Shown here: positions 34,754 to 44,369 of the stretch, in pieces | How the letters are laid out: each line of letters starts with the position of its first letter | How positions within the stretch are numbered: position 1 is the first letter of the stretch | From: Deltaproteobacteria bacterium | Lineage (GTDB): Bacteria > Bdellovibrionota > Bdellovibrionia > Bdellovibrionales > JAMPXM01 | DNA: 64,000 nt | Assembly: GCA_017302795.1 (NCBI GenBank) | Contig: JAFLCB010000007.1 | Span: 124,001 to 188,000, forward strand | Reading direction: 5' to 3' | Position numbers and translations under genes: made by a program | The notes under the pieces: model-generated | Told to the model about the DNA's origin: nothing | Databases searched by the model: none | Seen by the model: the letters and a program-made list of their open reading frames with translations, nothing else

Positions 34754-35392
34754 TTAGAGGCAAACTTGGGGACCTGCGCCGGGCATCGTGGCAATGAAGC
34801 AGCTCTTTTTTTCAAGTCCATTTTGGTCAGTTAGCTCGATCGAATTTTTTGACACTTTCATTGGCCCCGCCAATTCGTAAGAACCAGAAGGTTTTGCGAA
34901 TCTTAACTCAAAATCAAAAAAGTACCGAATGTAATACACTTTTGAGACAGCTTGATTCAGGCGACCTCCTGGCGGCAAGACCGTGATAGTTTGGGGAAGC
35001 AGGCGAATCGTCAGCCGACACTTTTGTAGATCTGCTTGTGTCGATGAGGTGCCGCAATCCAGACTTTGAGCAGTAAATTGCGAAACAGCACCAAGGCGTG
35101 GCTTGTAACCACCATCGACAAAAAGAGGACCAAACAAAAAATTCGCGACAGATTTGCTAGAGCTAAATATTTTTCTTTCAAAATCATCAATTTTCGTCAG
35201 CTCATCGGTATCCATTGCGCTTAAGTTTTCGTCCAAGATAAAGGCGGTTTCGAGTGTCATTACAGATCTAAAACGAGTGTTCACGCCAAGCTCGGTCTCC
35301 GCAACTGCTAATTGGGATAATTGGGAAACGAAAAAAATGAACGCCGCAATTAAGGAAAATTGCATAAGTACTCCTATATTTTTTTTCTGCAT
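34754..35392 (-). CDS. secreted protein of unknown function
   Basis: 212 aa. The N-terminal export signal (FSLIAAFIFFVSQLSQLAVAE) is followed by a beta-rich domain with cysteines in DCGTSSTQADLQKC and in the C-terminal KSCFIATMPGAGPQVCL. It runs in the same direction as the preceding minus-strand gene with a 171-bp gap. I do not recognise the family. Confidence 0.6.
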   Translation of the reverse strand: MQKKNIGVLMQFSLIAAFIFFVSQLSQLAVAETELGVNTRFRSVMTLETAFILDENLSAMDTDELTKIDDFERKIFSSSKSVANFLFGPLFVDGGYKPRLGAVSQFTAQSLDCGTSSTQADLQKCRLTIRLLPQTITVLPPGGRLNQAVSKVYYIRYFFDFELRFAKPSGSYELAGPMKVSKNSIELTDQNGLEKKSCFIATMPGAGPQVCL

Positions 35393-35639
35393 CGTTCAGT
35401 TCCGTTCCAATATTCTGGGATCTGCACCATTGCATTCCCGGCGTGAACGGACCTTTACGGTCGCTGGAGAGTGCAGGTCCGGGTCCGGGCTATTCTCCGT
35501 TTAAAATAGAAATGATGTGCCCTTCAAAGCGCTGTCGTTTCTTAGGCGCGATCTGTGCGCGTAAAACCCGTGTTTTAAAACATGAGGTAGTGTTCTTCGC
35601 AAGAGAGGGCGGATGGCCTTACTTACGTCGGAGGATCTA

Positions 35640-36082
35640 TGAACCTAAAGTCTTTGTCGAATCTCGAATTGCTAAATGGTGTGCCATCGACTGGTTGGTG
35701 AAAGATCTAGGTTACAGCGAGTCTGTTGTTTATTGGCGGCGTATCGACGGGTGATGGCTGCGCGCGCGATTCGTGCGGTACCTGAGGTGGCAAAAAAATT
35801 GAAGGCGGAAGATTGAATTTAGTAACACTTGCGAAAGTTCAGTCTGCGATTCGCAGTGAAGAGAAACGAACCGGCGAAAGCGTTTCGCTTGAGACTCGGT
35901 CGACGATCATCGCGCAAACCGAAAACAAAACTTTGCGCGAACCAGTGCGCATTGCCGCCGAGCATTTCCCAGAAGCGATGCAGGCCTTGGGCTCGCAGAT
36001 TTTTTCGACGCAGATTGTTTTAGCCGAGGAGCAGCCGGAACGAAGCCGCCGTCGCAATTCTGAAACAGCGCGATCATCATAG
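35640..36082 (+). pseudogene. decayed HNH endonuclease gene (Bdellovibrio-type multi-copy family)
   Basis: Pieces in three frames line up with one protein. MNLKSLSNLELL at 35640 is the family start. DWLVKDLGYSESVVYWRRID lies at ~35690-35753, and AARAIRAVPEVAKKLKAED at 35757. LNLVTLAKVQSAIRSEEKRT follows from 35813 on to TENKTLRE and HFPEAMQALG, ending near VLAEEQPERS. At least three indels or a deletion separate them, and the catalytic HNH domain is missing. The identification comes from recollection of the family wording (YRRI.AMRAARAIPEV...LNLVTL). Intact homologues are thought to be mobile-type or selfish nucleases. Confidence 0.6.
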
Positions 36083-36119
36083 CCGCGGCTATAAATATCG
36101 ATATCTTTTCTCTTTTCAT
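35907..36119 (-). pseudogene. lipoprotein start truncated against the HNH relic
   Basis: The ATG at 36119 gives MKREKISIFIAAAMMIALFQ, then NCDGGFV: a lipoprotein signal with the FQNC-type lipobox also seen in the next gene. After ~28 codons the frame runs antisense through the HNH relic and becomes Lys/Ser/Arg-rich low-quality sequence to 35907. The junction lies near 36040. Probably a lipoprotein gene whose 3' part was lost in a rearrangement. Confidence 0.4.
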
Positions 36120-36167
36120 TTGTTCCCCCACTTGTACAAAGGAAACAAGATGAGGGCCGAGAAAGTT

Positions 36168-37994
36168 TCAAAATGTTGTCGGGACTTTAGAATCCCAGTG
36201 GTAACAATTGGGCGTGGCTTGTTGTTGTAGCCACGGGTTTTTGCCAACTGCGTTTTGCGGAGTCGTTTTAAGATCACAGACCCAATAAATCTTTGTTTTC
36301 CTATAGTCAGAGAAAAACCCTGCCACGCGATGCGCGCAAGAAGAACCGACGGCATACCATCCTGCTTTTTTAGTAATCGGATCTGCAGCGGTGCAATTGC
36401 ACATATATTCGTTTGCTTCGTTTGTTTGTGAATTGATAAATGCCCCACTCGTACATTGATGCTGCAAAGTCACGTCCCTTACGCAAGTGCTACCTTCGGA
36501 ATGAAAACCGGTAGAGCAGCTAATCACACAAGCTCCGTATGCATTGCCTTGTGAGGTGCAGGTTCGCTGTGCGAGACCATTTGCGGGTTGCGTACAGCCA
36601 GTGGTTGTCGCGCTATTTGCGGTGCAGACTGCTGCGGGTACGGGTGTAGGGGCGGGTGCGGGATCGATCAAGTTGACTTGGGAAGTAGTCGGAAAGGCCG
36701 CAAAAACATCATCGCAGGTGTTTAAAGGAACATACGGGTCAGCGGCGGCCTTGAGGTTGAGATCAGCGATTTGAACTACAAGCTTTGTCGTACCCTTGTG
36801 AAGATCTGGCATTCGCGCTTTGATGTCGTCGCGGACATCATGGTTGACATAACGTGGGTCGCTGCTTGAATAGAAATAGAGAGAGGATTGAGTCGCTTCA
36901 TCAAATGCGACAGCCTGGCTTTCAAAACCCAAGTACATCGATCCCACGCGCCACTTCGACAAGTTTTTAACGTACATGCCCCCATTGTAGTCATAGAAGT
37001 TCTTCTTTTCTTGAGCAAGACCATCGGTCCGATTGAAATCGCCCTTCAGGGTAACGCAGAGAAGCTTGTTTAAGTTAATCGTTATCTTTTCAAGCGGAGC
37101 GGTCTTCGATGAGGCCGCGAATTTGAAGTCAGACAAATTTCCAGTGAGTTCATTTACGGGAATTGTTGCCACGATTTCCATGGATTTTCCATGAGGGTAA
37201 AAGCCCCGGTAGCTGAAAAGTTGACTTGGATTGTTGATTCGCGTGTCTGCTATTTCATATTGAATATAGAGCGACGTGAGATGATCTGGATTTCCATCAT
37301 CAAACGTGATCGGAAATCCGCCAACAAAGAAACCTGTCACGGCCCCAGCAAGCAGCTGAGCTTCTTGAGCTTTGTACTGAGGCTTAACCACAGCCGTTTT
37401 TTCCAAAACTTTAGTGTTAAAGTTTAGAACTATCTCGCGATCAAAGCTTGCCAATTCTGGTTTCTGTACATCTGAGGCTATCAGAATGTTTGAACCGCCA
37501 ACAGATGTGCTGTAGCCCTGATTGGTTTCAATTTCGTAAATAACTTGGTTGTTTGCGCCCAACAGCGCCCGCACCGAGGATTCGGTGTTTGTCGACTTCG
37601 CAACCTCAAACAATCGTCCATTGGTGTCCAATTTCAAATCGGTGGATGGTCGCAGCGGAGAGATCTTCTTCCATTGAGCGATGTACCAAGATGATCGTGG
37701 TTGGTCCGCAAACAAATATTCCTCCACCAGGGGACGGCCGTCTGCGGTGCCTCCACCCATATGAAATCCGAAATTAATTAGATCAGCTCCAGAATATGAG
37801 TTAGCAGATAGCAAAGGTGCGGAAGAGCCCTTTGGCGCAAGGCTGATAGAATTTATTGAGCTGACAATCTCAACGTAGGCTTTCGAATCTGGGTCGACAG
37901 CGGAAAACTTTGAACAGTTTTGAAATGCAGCGGCCGTGGTCAAGCCACTTAACAACAGTAGAAGCGAGCTTACGAATTTCTTTTTTGATTTCAA
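36168..37994 (-). CDS. large lipoprotein with cysteine-rich C-terminus
   Basis: 608 aa from a TTG start with GGGG upstream. The signal peptide ends AAAFQNCSKF, with the cysteine as lipid anchor. Residues ~30-440 form a large beta-rich domain without a recognised motif. A Pro/Ala linker (DPAPAPTPVPAAVC) leads to a C-terminal region with ~16 cysteines (TTTGCTQPANGLAQRTCTSQ, GACVISCSTGFHSEGSTC), similar to repeats in Bdellovibrio surface proteins. Probably exposed on the outer membrane; adhesion or prey/surface binding is speculation. Confidence 0.65.
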   Translation of the reverse strand: MKSKKKFVSSLLLLLSGLTTAAAFQNCSKFSAVDPDSKAYVEIVSSINSISLAPKGSSAPLLSANSYSGADLINFGFHMGGGTADGRPLVEEYLFADQPRSSWYIAQWKKISPLRPSTDLKLDTNGRLFEVAKSTNTESSVRALLGANNQVIYEIETNQGYSTSVGGSNILIASDVQKPELASFDREIVLNFNTKVLEKTAVVKPQYKAQEAQLLAGAVTGFFVGGFPITFDDGNPDHLTSLYIQYEIADTRINNPSQLFSYRGFYPHGKSMEIVATIPVNELTGNLSDFKFAASSKTAPLEKITINLNKLLCVTLKGDFNRTDGLAQEKKNFYDYNGGMYVKNLSKWRVGSMYLGFESQAVAFDEATQSSLYFYSSSDPRYVNHDVRDDIKARMPDLHKGTTKLVVQIADLNLKAAADPYVPLNTCDDVFAAFPTTSQVNLIDPAPAPTPVPAAVCTANSATTTGCTQPANGLAQRTCTSQGNAYGACVISCSTGFHSEGSTCVRDVTLQHQCTSGAFINSQTNEANEYMCNCTAADPITKKAGWYAVGSSCAHRVAGFFSDYRKTKIYWVCDLKTTPQNAVGKNPWLQQQATPNCYHWDSKVPTTF

Positions 37995-38321
37995 AACGAT
38001 CCCCCCGGATGTTCTCAGTTTGGGGCATTTTTTTAAAAATCACAGGAAAGCTTTTTTCGGTCTCAAATCGAGGCATCACAAACTGTTGAATCTACTTCAA
38101 AATATACAGCTGTCTAAAATGTCGACGGCGAGTTCGCATATTGATTGGTGGATGAGAGGACTGTCTGCGCCGCATTCTTCGTTCCGCCCGAGTGATAAAG
38201 TTTTTTCGAAAAGTTTCCCATTTATTGTTTGTGAATGCCCCTGAACGGTTTTGACAACATTCCTGGCCTTTCCTTAGAATTTTATTTGAAGCAGGACGTA
38301 AATGTGTCTAAGGCTTCAGCC

Positions 38322-39449
38322 ATGAGAGCTTTAGTTTTTTTCCTACTTTTTCTCACAGCCGGTATTGCGCAAGCCAAGACGTCGTCGTCGCTCACGCTTT
38401 ATGTGTATCCGCCTTATCGTCCATTGAATTGGGAATCACCGCAAACGGTGCTGCACGATTTTTTAGGGATCGAGATCGGTCGCCAGCTGACGATGGACGA
38501 TGCGGTGAAGTTTCAGTCGGGCTCCGGTGATCGAGGCACTCTATCGAGTACATACAAGTCGACCATGGGGCACACTCTGAGCCATGTGCAGTGCCGTCTC
38601 TCAAATGGTGAACTGTTTGATAGATGGACGAGTTTCTCGGGCCAAAACTACGTCGAAATCGACAAGAAGAATCTTTTGAAAGAACAACTCGGGCTTGGAG
38701 TGCTTTTCTATAACTACCCCGATGGTCACATTGTAGAGGGCGAAGAGAATATTAAGCGCATTACTCACTACGCCGGCAACAGCCCTCGCTATTTGGAAGT
38801 CGAAATTGATGCCGTCGCATGTGATGGCCTCAAAGAAATGATCACTTTCTTCGAGGGATTTCATTTCAAGAGTGGCACGCCGTTGAAAGAGTTGTTAAAG
38901 CGTCCTGCGACTGAAACGCTGTACTTTAATTCCACTCTGGATCCGTACGATGCATACCTAAATCGGCTTAGCGACCCCTCGGCCATCGTAGGCGGTGGAT
39001 GCGCTCCTTACGGTGCGGCGCTGCTGAAGATGGCTCGGCGCTATAGTGATGAGTTTGATGAATCTTGGAAGCTTCGGGTCGCTATTTCCGAGAGGCTGAT
39101 TGGCGGACCCACTCGTCGAGTGAGTATTTCCGCTTTGTTGTTCGGAAGTTTGGGTACGCAATGGCAGTACGCTGGTTATTCCAATCGAGTGATGACAGTG
39201 TTTGACCCCGCAAAAATTTGGAATTTTCTGGGCGAGGCGCGTGACTGTTTAAAGAACCGCGTTGGTTGTTCTTCTTCTGGTGCGAATTGGGCAGGCAGAC
39301 AACAAGTGGCCCAAGGGCCTACCCAGCTTTTCACCGATCAGATCTTAAAGACGGTCACCTTCCATCATCCGAAGCTGGGTCTTCAGAGTAAAAAAGTTCA
39401 GGTAAAAGTGAAGCAGCCCGTGGATGGCTTGATTTGGCGTTTGCGATAG
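38322..39449 (+). CDS. secreted protein of unknown function
   Basis: 375 aa from the ATG at 38322 (AAGG 8 nt upstream); a GTG at 38304 is also well placed. Signal peptide RALVFFLLFLTAGIAQAK. The mature protein has several single cysteines (HVQCRLSNG, AVACDGLKE, GGCAPYGAALLKMA, RDCLKNRVGCSSS) and conserved-looking segments such as GHTLSHVQC and RVSISALLFGSLGTQW. GGGCAPYGAAL could be a catalytic cysteine site but no pairing histidine is convincing. It is divergent from the lipoprotein gene across 327 bp that otherwise look empty. Confidence 0.6.
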   Translation: MRALVFFLLFLTAGIAQAKTSSSLTLYVYPPYRPLNWESPQTVLHDFLGIEIGRQLTMDDAVKFQSGSGDRGTLSSTYKSTMGHTLSHVQCRLSNGELFDRWTSFSGQNYVEIDKKNLLKEQLGLGVLFYNYPDGHIVEGEENIKRITHYAGNSPRYLEVEIDAVACDGLKEMITFFEGFHFKSGTPLKELLKRPATETLYFNSTLDPYDAYLNRLSDPSAIVGGGCAPYGAALLKMARRYSDEFDESWKLRVAISERLIGGPTRRVSISALLFGSLGTQWQYAGYSNRVMTVFDPAKIWNFLGEARDCLKNRVGCSSSGANWAGRQQVAQGPTQLFTDQILKTVTFHHPKLGLQSKKVQVKVKQPVDGLIWRLR

Positions 39450-39466
39450 ATCGACGCTGATCGCAG

Positions 39467-41200
39467 CTAGAGTTCTTCTGAAAAAATCTTTTCGGTGATC
39501 TTCCAGAATTTTTCCTGTTTTCTGGCAATGACAAAAGCCGGCGCACGGTAAAGGGCTTGATATTTTATGGCCTGGCTCGGCGATGTAAGTTCGATCGCCA
39601 TCTCAGGACGCCTGAGGTGTGATCGAAGAAAGTTAATGTTGAACTTCTTTATCGCCGTCGGATTGTTAAAAAAATACATCTCACTTAAATACTTTGAATC
39701 GAAATCGTAATATCGAATTTCTAAATAGGGATTCGAGTTTTTGTCTTTTCGTTCTTCCAGCGTAATTCGTTCCGGCGCCATCACGTGGGCGAACTTCGAA
39801 AGCTTCGCCTGTTTGAGCTTTGTATCGGCATCGACAAGTTCGATTTTACAATTTTTGCAGGTGCGAGCAGCGACATCATTCTCTGCTCCGCACTTATGAC
39901 AAATTTTCGACCTAAAGCGATAGGTGCAAGCTTTTAGTTCAAATGTATGAGCGTCACGCATTAGGCCCCTGCATCGACGACCAAAATGTTCAATGACTTC
40001 GCCATCTATGGCATAGCCCCAAAAGTCATTTTCAAAATCACAAACGGGGCATTGCACACGCACCGGCACGGTGTCTTTCGCTGGGCGCTTTTCATCTATC
40101 TCTGGTGAGTAAAGATCGTGATCAACGCCGGCGTAATCGAGAATGAAGCAGTCTTTTTTACCTTCGTTCAAGCGAAGCCCGCGCCCTACGATTTGTTGGT
40201 AGAGACTGTTGGATTCTGTCGGTCTTAAAATGGCGATCACGTCAACGTGTGGGGCATCAAATCCAGTTGTTAGGACGGAAACGTTCACGAGGTATTTGAA
40301 TTTCCGTGCTTTGAAGTCTTTTAGAATTCCGTCGCGCTCGGATTGGCCAGTTTCGCCAATCACGAGTCTCGCGTCTCCCTCTGGCAAATACTCTAAAATT
40401 TCCTTCGCGTGACTGATGCTTGAACTGAAAATCATCACGCCCTTCCGGTCGAATCGATCAGAAATGTCCACAATATTTTTAATAATCAGCGGCGTGAGGC
40501 GTTTTTGTTTTTTTAAGATACTTTCAATTTCGTCGTCGGAGTGGGGGCGATCGCTATTGGTGAGTTCGGAAAAATTGTAACACGTGACGGGAATTTCGAC
40601 TTTGACGGGTGCTGTGAGGAAGCCATTTTTAATCATGTAGGAAAGAGGTAGTTCAAAGACGCACTTCTTAAAAAATCGTTTTGTCTGAGATTTTACTTCG
40701 CCTGCGAATGACTGCTCGTAGATCCAACCAAGCCCCAGTCGATAGGGTGTGGCCGTCAAACCTAGAATACAGATTTCGGGATTGTGGTGGCGAATTTTAG
40801 CGATCACTTCTTGGTACTGGGTTGATCCTTCGTCGGCTACCCGATGACATTCGTCGATGATCAGAAGCGAGAAGTTTTGAAAGAAGCTTTCGTTAGCGTG
40901 TGCGACAGATTGGATGCTGCCGAAGATGACTTTCTGATCTCGATCTTTCAGCCCGAGACCGGCGGAAAATATTCCGCCTTCGAGACCGTAGCTTCGGTAC
41001 TTCGCATGATTCTGTTCGACGAGTTCCTTCACATGAGCGAGGACCAGAACGCGACCCTTTGCGATGCGCCCGAGTTCAGCGATCACAAGGCTTTTGCCAG
41101 CGCCTGTCGGCAGCACAATAACGGCTGGCGCACGGTCCGTTTTAAAAAACTGGACGGTGTTTTTGACCGCCTGCTTTTGATAGTCTCTAAGCTGGTACAC
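39467..41200 (-). CDS. radD: RadD/YejH-like superfamily 2 DNA helicase
   Basis: 577 aa, nearly the length of E. coli RadD. Motifs: I VLPTGAGKS, II IIDECHRVAD, III GLTATPYRLG, IV/V LVNVSVLTTGFDAPHVD, VI YQQIVGRGLRLN. A C-terminal zinc region (CPVCDFEND, then CHKCGAENDVAARTCKNC) follows, as in RadD. The E. coli protein assists RecA-dependent double-strand-break repair and binds SSB. Here it follows a 2OG-Fe(II) oxygenase gene on the same strand with a 54-bp gap. Confidence 0.9.
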   Translation of the reverse strand: MYQLRDYQKQAVKNTVQFFKTDRAPAVIVLPTGAGKSLVIAELGRIAKGRVLVLAHVKELVEQNHAKYRSYGLEGGIFSAGLGLKDRDQKVIFGSIQSVAHANESFFQNFSLLIIDECHRVADEGSTQYQEVIAKIRHHNPEICILGLTATPYRLGLGWIYEQSFAGEVKSQTKRFFKKCVFELPLSYMIKNGFLTAPVKVEIPVTCYNFSELTNSDRPHSDDEIESILKKQKRLTPLIIKNIVDISDRFDRKGVMIFSSSISHAKEILEYLPEGDARLVIGETGQSERDGILKDFKARKFKYLVNVSVLTTGFDAPHVDVIAILRPTESNSLYQQIVGRGLRLNEGKKDCFILDYAGVDHDLYSPEIDEKRPAKDTVPVRVQCPVCDFENDFWGYAIDGEVIEHFGRRCRGLMRDAHTFELKACTYRFRSKICHKCGAENDVAARTCKNCKIELVDADTKLKQAKLSKFAHVMAPERITLEERKDKNSNPYLEIRYYDFDSKYLSEMYFFNNPTAIKKFNINFLRSHLRRPEMAIELTSPSQAIKYQALYRAPAFVIARKQEKFWKITEKIFSEEL

Positions 41201-41254
41201 GTGATTGAACCTTACAACAAAAGTGCCTTTTTGGGAATGATCTCAGGTTCAGAC

Positions 41255-41872
41255 CTATTTGCCGCTTCGTCCGTACCAACCGGCAAAACTCAATCGCTGC
41301 GCCGTGCACGGTAGCACTTCATGCTCGGCTTCACGACTCATGAAGCAGACGAGCGTTCCGCTAGTAGGTTGCACGTCAGTGAACGAATCTTCGCTGTAGA
41401 GGCGCAATTGACCACCGTCGATCGGTCGCCAGTTTTCGTTCAAGTACAGCACGACCGACACAACTCTCGTCTTTTTTTCTACATCACTATCGTCAAATGA
41501 ATCTCTATGCCTTTGATAGAATCCACCTTGTTGGTAAACTGCATAATGACCTTCAAATTGGTCAAGACCCAAGAAAAGTGCTCGGTTGAACATCGTCTTA
41601 AGATCATCTAACCTGGCCCAAAGTGAAGCTTGGGTGGCATTAGAACTTTGGCGGTCTATCCAGTGAGTTTCGTCTCGACGAATGGAATCCAGAATTTCAT
41701 ATTTCGAACCGTGGCCAACACCTGCGCGGCAAAATTGTCCTGAAGTAGAAAGTGCCAAGAGATCGTTGCGTAAAGTCTCCGCCTCCGATGGCGAAACGAA
41801 ATCGTGGCAGATGGAATAACCAGTACTGCCAAGCTTATCCGTGATCTCCGACGAATGTTCACTTTTAATCAT
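41255..41872 (-). CDS. 2-oxoglutarate/Fe(II)-dependent oxygenase (SM-20/prolyl-4-hydroxylase-like)
   Basis: 205 aa. The iron ligands are visible as H-x-D in FYQRHRDSFDD and the distal His in EAEHEVLPC. The 2OG-binding arginine follows in TAQRLSFAGWYGR. The strand VVSVVLYLNENWRPIDGGQL between them is typical of the SM-20/P4H group. It hydroxylates a protein or small substrate in the cytoplasm; the target is unknown. Probably co-transcribed with radD. Confidence 0.9.
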   Translation of the reverse strand: MIKSEHSSEITDKLGSTGYSICHDFVSPSEAETLRNDLLALSTSGQFCRAGVGHGSKYEILDSIRRDETHWIDRQSSNATQASLWARLDDLKTMFNRALFLGLDQFEGHYAVYQQGGFYQRHRDSFDDSDVEKKTRVVSVVLYLNENWRPIDGGQLRLYSEDSFTDVQPTSGTLVCFMSREAEHEVLPCTAQRLSFAGWYGRSGK

Positions 41873-41966
41873 TATTCAGACCTCGTAAAGCGACACTAGC
41901 ACGTGCCACCGCCGAAACCTTGGGCAAAATTTGAAATAGCGCTCTGTCATTCTTGCTGCTATTGTC

Positions 41967-42398
41967 ATGACCGTGAGACTACATCTACTTTTATTACTAT
42001 TCCTATCTGCGCCAGCGTTCTCTTCGGACGTTGCGCCTTCGGCCAAGAATTCTGGCAAAGTGAGCGGTGAAGTGAGCGGCGAAGTCCGCGGCGAAGTTAC
42101 ATTGGCAAAAGGTGTTCAGTTGAAGCCGGGAGGAGTTCTTTTTATTTTTGCAAAAAAGTCTGGAAACCCGATGCCTGCTGCTGTTCTTCGAATACCTGAT
42201 CCGAAGCTTCCGCTCGAGTTCTCGCTGAGTGGCAAGAATGCGATGGTTCCCGGAGCCCCGTTTGACGGTCCATTTACCATTACGGCCCGCTATTCTCCAG
42301 GCGGAGATGTCATGGACAAGTCGGGACCAGAGGGTGTTCATGCAAAGCCGATCGCCGTGGGAACTACCGGTATTAAACTTGAACTTAAGTCCAAGTAG
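41967..42398 (+). CDS. secreted protein resembling the C-terminal domain of CcmI/CycH
   Basis: 143 aa with a signal peptide (LHLLLLLFLSAPAFSSD). After a short repetitive linker (GKVSGEVSGEVRGEV) the body reads TLAKGVQLKPGGVLFIFAKK, MPAAVLRIPDPKLPLEFSLS and MVPGAPFDGPFTITARYSPG. This closely follows the periplasmic C-terminal domain of the cytochrome c maturation protein CcmI/CycH, which presents apocytochrome. Here it is free-standing, without the TPR and membrane parts. No other cytochrome-maturation gene is in the window, so the role is open. Confidence 0.7.
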   Translation: MTVRLHLLLLLFLSAPAFSSDVAPSAKNSGKVSGEVSGEVRGEVTLAKGVQLKPGGVLFIFAKKSGNPMPAAVLRIPDPKLPLEFSLSGKNAMVPGAPFDGPFTITARYSPGGDVMDKSGPEGVHAKPIAVGTTGIKLELKSK

Positions 42399-42475
42399 TA
42401 CTTTTTAGAACGAAGTGATCGTCTGTCTTGATTGATTGGTCCACGTCCCAAACAAGTCGCAGTCACTTTTTCAAT

Positions 42476-44059
42476 TCAATGTTGATTCGCTAAAAGGTTC
42501 TTAATATTTGCTACAAGTTCTTTCGGATCAAGAGGCTTTGTTAAATGAGCGGCAAAGCCTGCAAATTCGGTTTTAATGCGGTCTTCGGCCATCGCGTGTG
42601 CCGTCAGCGCGATAATTGGTGCCTTGTACCCTTTTTCGAGAAGAGCTGCCGTCGCCCCGTAACCGTCTAGTACCGGCATTTGAATGTCCATGAGAACCGC
42701 GTCGTAGGTCCCAGCGAGCGCCATCTTCACAGCAAACTCGCCATTTGCCGCCGTATCGACTGTTGCGCCGTTTCTAATTAACATACGAGTGACCAGGAAG
42801 AGATTATCCGCCGAATCGTCAGCCACAAGAATTCGCAAGTCTTGTAAGGCAAGTCTCGAATTTTTCACAGTCTCTTGCCTAAGCTCGGTAATCTTCTGTT
42901 TCGCTTTCGGAATAGTAGCTAGGAACACGACACGAAATGTACATCCCTGACCGACGCCGCATTCTGAAATTTCAACGCTTCCGCCGAGAGCATGTGAGAG
43001 TTTCCGCGAGAGCGCTAACCCTAAGCCAGTCCCGCCGAACTTTCGGGTCGTCGTATTGTCTGCTTGCGCGAATGGCTGGAAAAGTTTTGCCCGCTGTTCT
43101 TCTGATAGACCAATTCCAGAATCTTTCACGTCAATATTGACGCGAAGTATTCCTTCTGAATTGAGTGTTGAGCCGACGGTGACCCGAACTCCGCCCTCAC
43201 TTGTAAACTTAATGGCGTTCCCGATGAGGTTAATTAGAATCTGTCTGATACGGGTTGGGTCAGAACAAATTCTTGTAGGAACATCTTTTCCGATTTCCAG
43301 TAGCAAGAAAATGCCTTTTAGCTTCGCCTTGTCTTTGAAAATATCTGTCGCCTCGATCATAAAGTCGTAGAACGAAAAAGGAATGTGCTCGATATCGACT
43401 TGCCCGGCTTCGACTTTTGCGAGATCTAAAATGTCATCAATGATCTTAGTGAGTGCGTTTCCATTGCGAAGAATAGTGTCGACGTATTGGTCACGCTCGG
43501 CTTGCCCAATGCCTGATTCCTTTAGCATCGCGCTGAAACCTAAAATGACTCCGAGAGGTGTCCGGATCTCATGACTCATGTTTGCGAGAAAATTTGGTTT
43601 CGCCACGTTGGCCGATTCGGCGTCCGTTTTTGACTGAAGCAACTGCGCGGTTCTAATTTTAGTAAATGCGGCTGCCGCATTTCTGATCCCGATCGTAATA
43701 GTCTCAAGAATGATGTCAGTTTCTTTTGCATCAACTTCTTCACACTCTCGAGCAACATCAAAAATCACTTGCCGGAGAAGTTGATATTCTTCGATCACGT
43801 GATTCAGGCTATAGCCTCTAAAGCGGCTGCGCTGTTCGCCGTGACTTTTACCGAGAGCCTTTTCAACTTTGTGTAGGTAAGCCTTTGGCTCTGGCGCCGT
43901 CAGAGTTTGAATCATCTGATCATATAAATCGGGAATGGAGTTATCGAGCTCAGGTTCGCCGAGTGGCCGAGAAGGCGGAAGGGCCTCTTTCACGCGATCT
44001 TCCCATGTTTCAATGACTCGATCTTTATTCTTCTCAAGCCAAAGGCCGATTTTACTCAC
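42476..44059 (-). CDS. hybrid histidine kinase with C-terminal receiver
   Basis: 527 aa, no TM segment, so cytoplasmic. N-terminal ~130 residues are helical and resemble the RsbRD-type N-terminal domain (WLEKNKDRVIETWEDRVKEA, GYSLNHVIEEYQLLRQVIFD). Then HisKA with the phospho-His in FLANMSHEIRTPLG, HATPase with N-box NLIGNAIKFTSEGG and G-boxes DSGIGLS and GGTGLGLALS, and a C-terminal receiver (LVADDSADN, LMDIQMPVLDG, TKPLDP). All catalytic residues look intact. Input signal and output partner are unknown. Confidence 0.93.
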   Translation of the reverse strand: MSKIGLWLEKNKDRVIETWEDRVKEALPPSRPLGEPELDNSIPDLYDQMIQTLTAPEPKAYLHKVEKALGKSHGEQRSRFRGYSLNHVIEEYQLLRQVIFDVARECEEVDAKETDIILETITIGIRNAAAAFTKIRTAQLLQSKTDAESANVAKPNFLANMSHEIRTPLGVILGFSAMLKESGIGQAERDQYVDTILRNGNALTKIIDDILDLAKVEAGQVDIEHIPFSFYDFMIEATDIFKDKAKLKGIFLLLEIGKDVPTRICSDPTRIRQILINLIGNAIKFTSEGGVRVTVGSTLNSEGILRVNIDVKDSGIGLSEEQRAKLFQPFAQADNTTTRKFGGTGLGLALSRKLSHALGGSVEISECGVGQGCTFRVVFLATIPKAKQKITELRQETVKNSRLALQDLRILVADDSADNLFLVTRMLIRNGATVDTAANGEFAVKMALAGTYDAVLMDIQMPVLDGYGATAALLEKGYKAPIIALTAHAMAEDRIKTEFAGFAAHLTKPLDPKELVANIKNLLANQH

Positions 44060-44369
44060 AGCGCCTCACTCTCGAGGCGACCGTACTCGCTACTGGGGTC
44101 TAGTCATTATCTATTCCTGATAAACGGAAGATCACCTCAGTTAACTAACGTTATTCAGTTCATGGCGACTGTAGACGTTGCTGTGAAAGAGCCTAACGCA
44201 CGAGTATATTTCAATCCTGAAAGACCCGCTTAAAGAGGGCGCTCAAGCACTGACATTCGCAACTCATCGGAACTTGATAGAGAAATGGCTCAACCGGGGT
44301 CAGCATTTCTTTGTAGGTCGACCATTCTCGATAGAATCGAACTGCCCAATTTGATACTCTTTAGCACCT
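44060..44369. other. divergent intergenic region, nothing identified
   Basis: 310 bp between the histidine kinase and pyruvate kinase genes, which are transcribed away from each other. It presumably holds both promoters. I see no clear -35/-10, sigma-54 site, strong hairpin or conserved small frame. Confidence 0.5.

Noticed and set aside
42003-42341. Minus-strand 112-codon frame opposite the CcmI-like gene
   Set aside because: Arg/His-rich antisense shadow of a gene with a clear signal peptide and family match.
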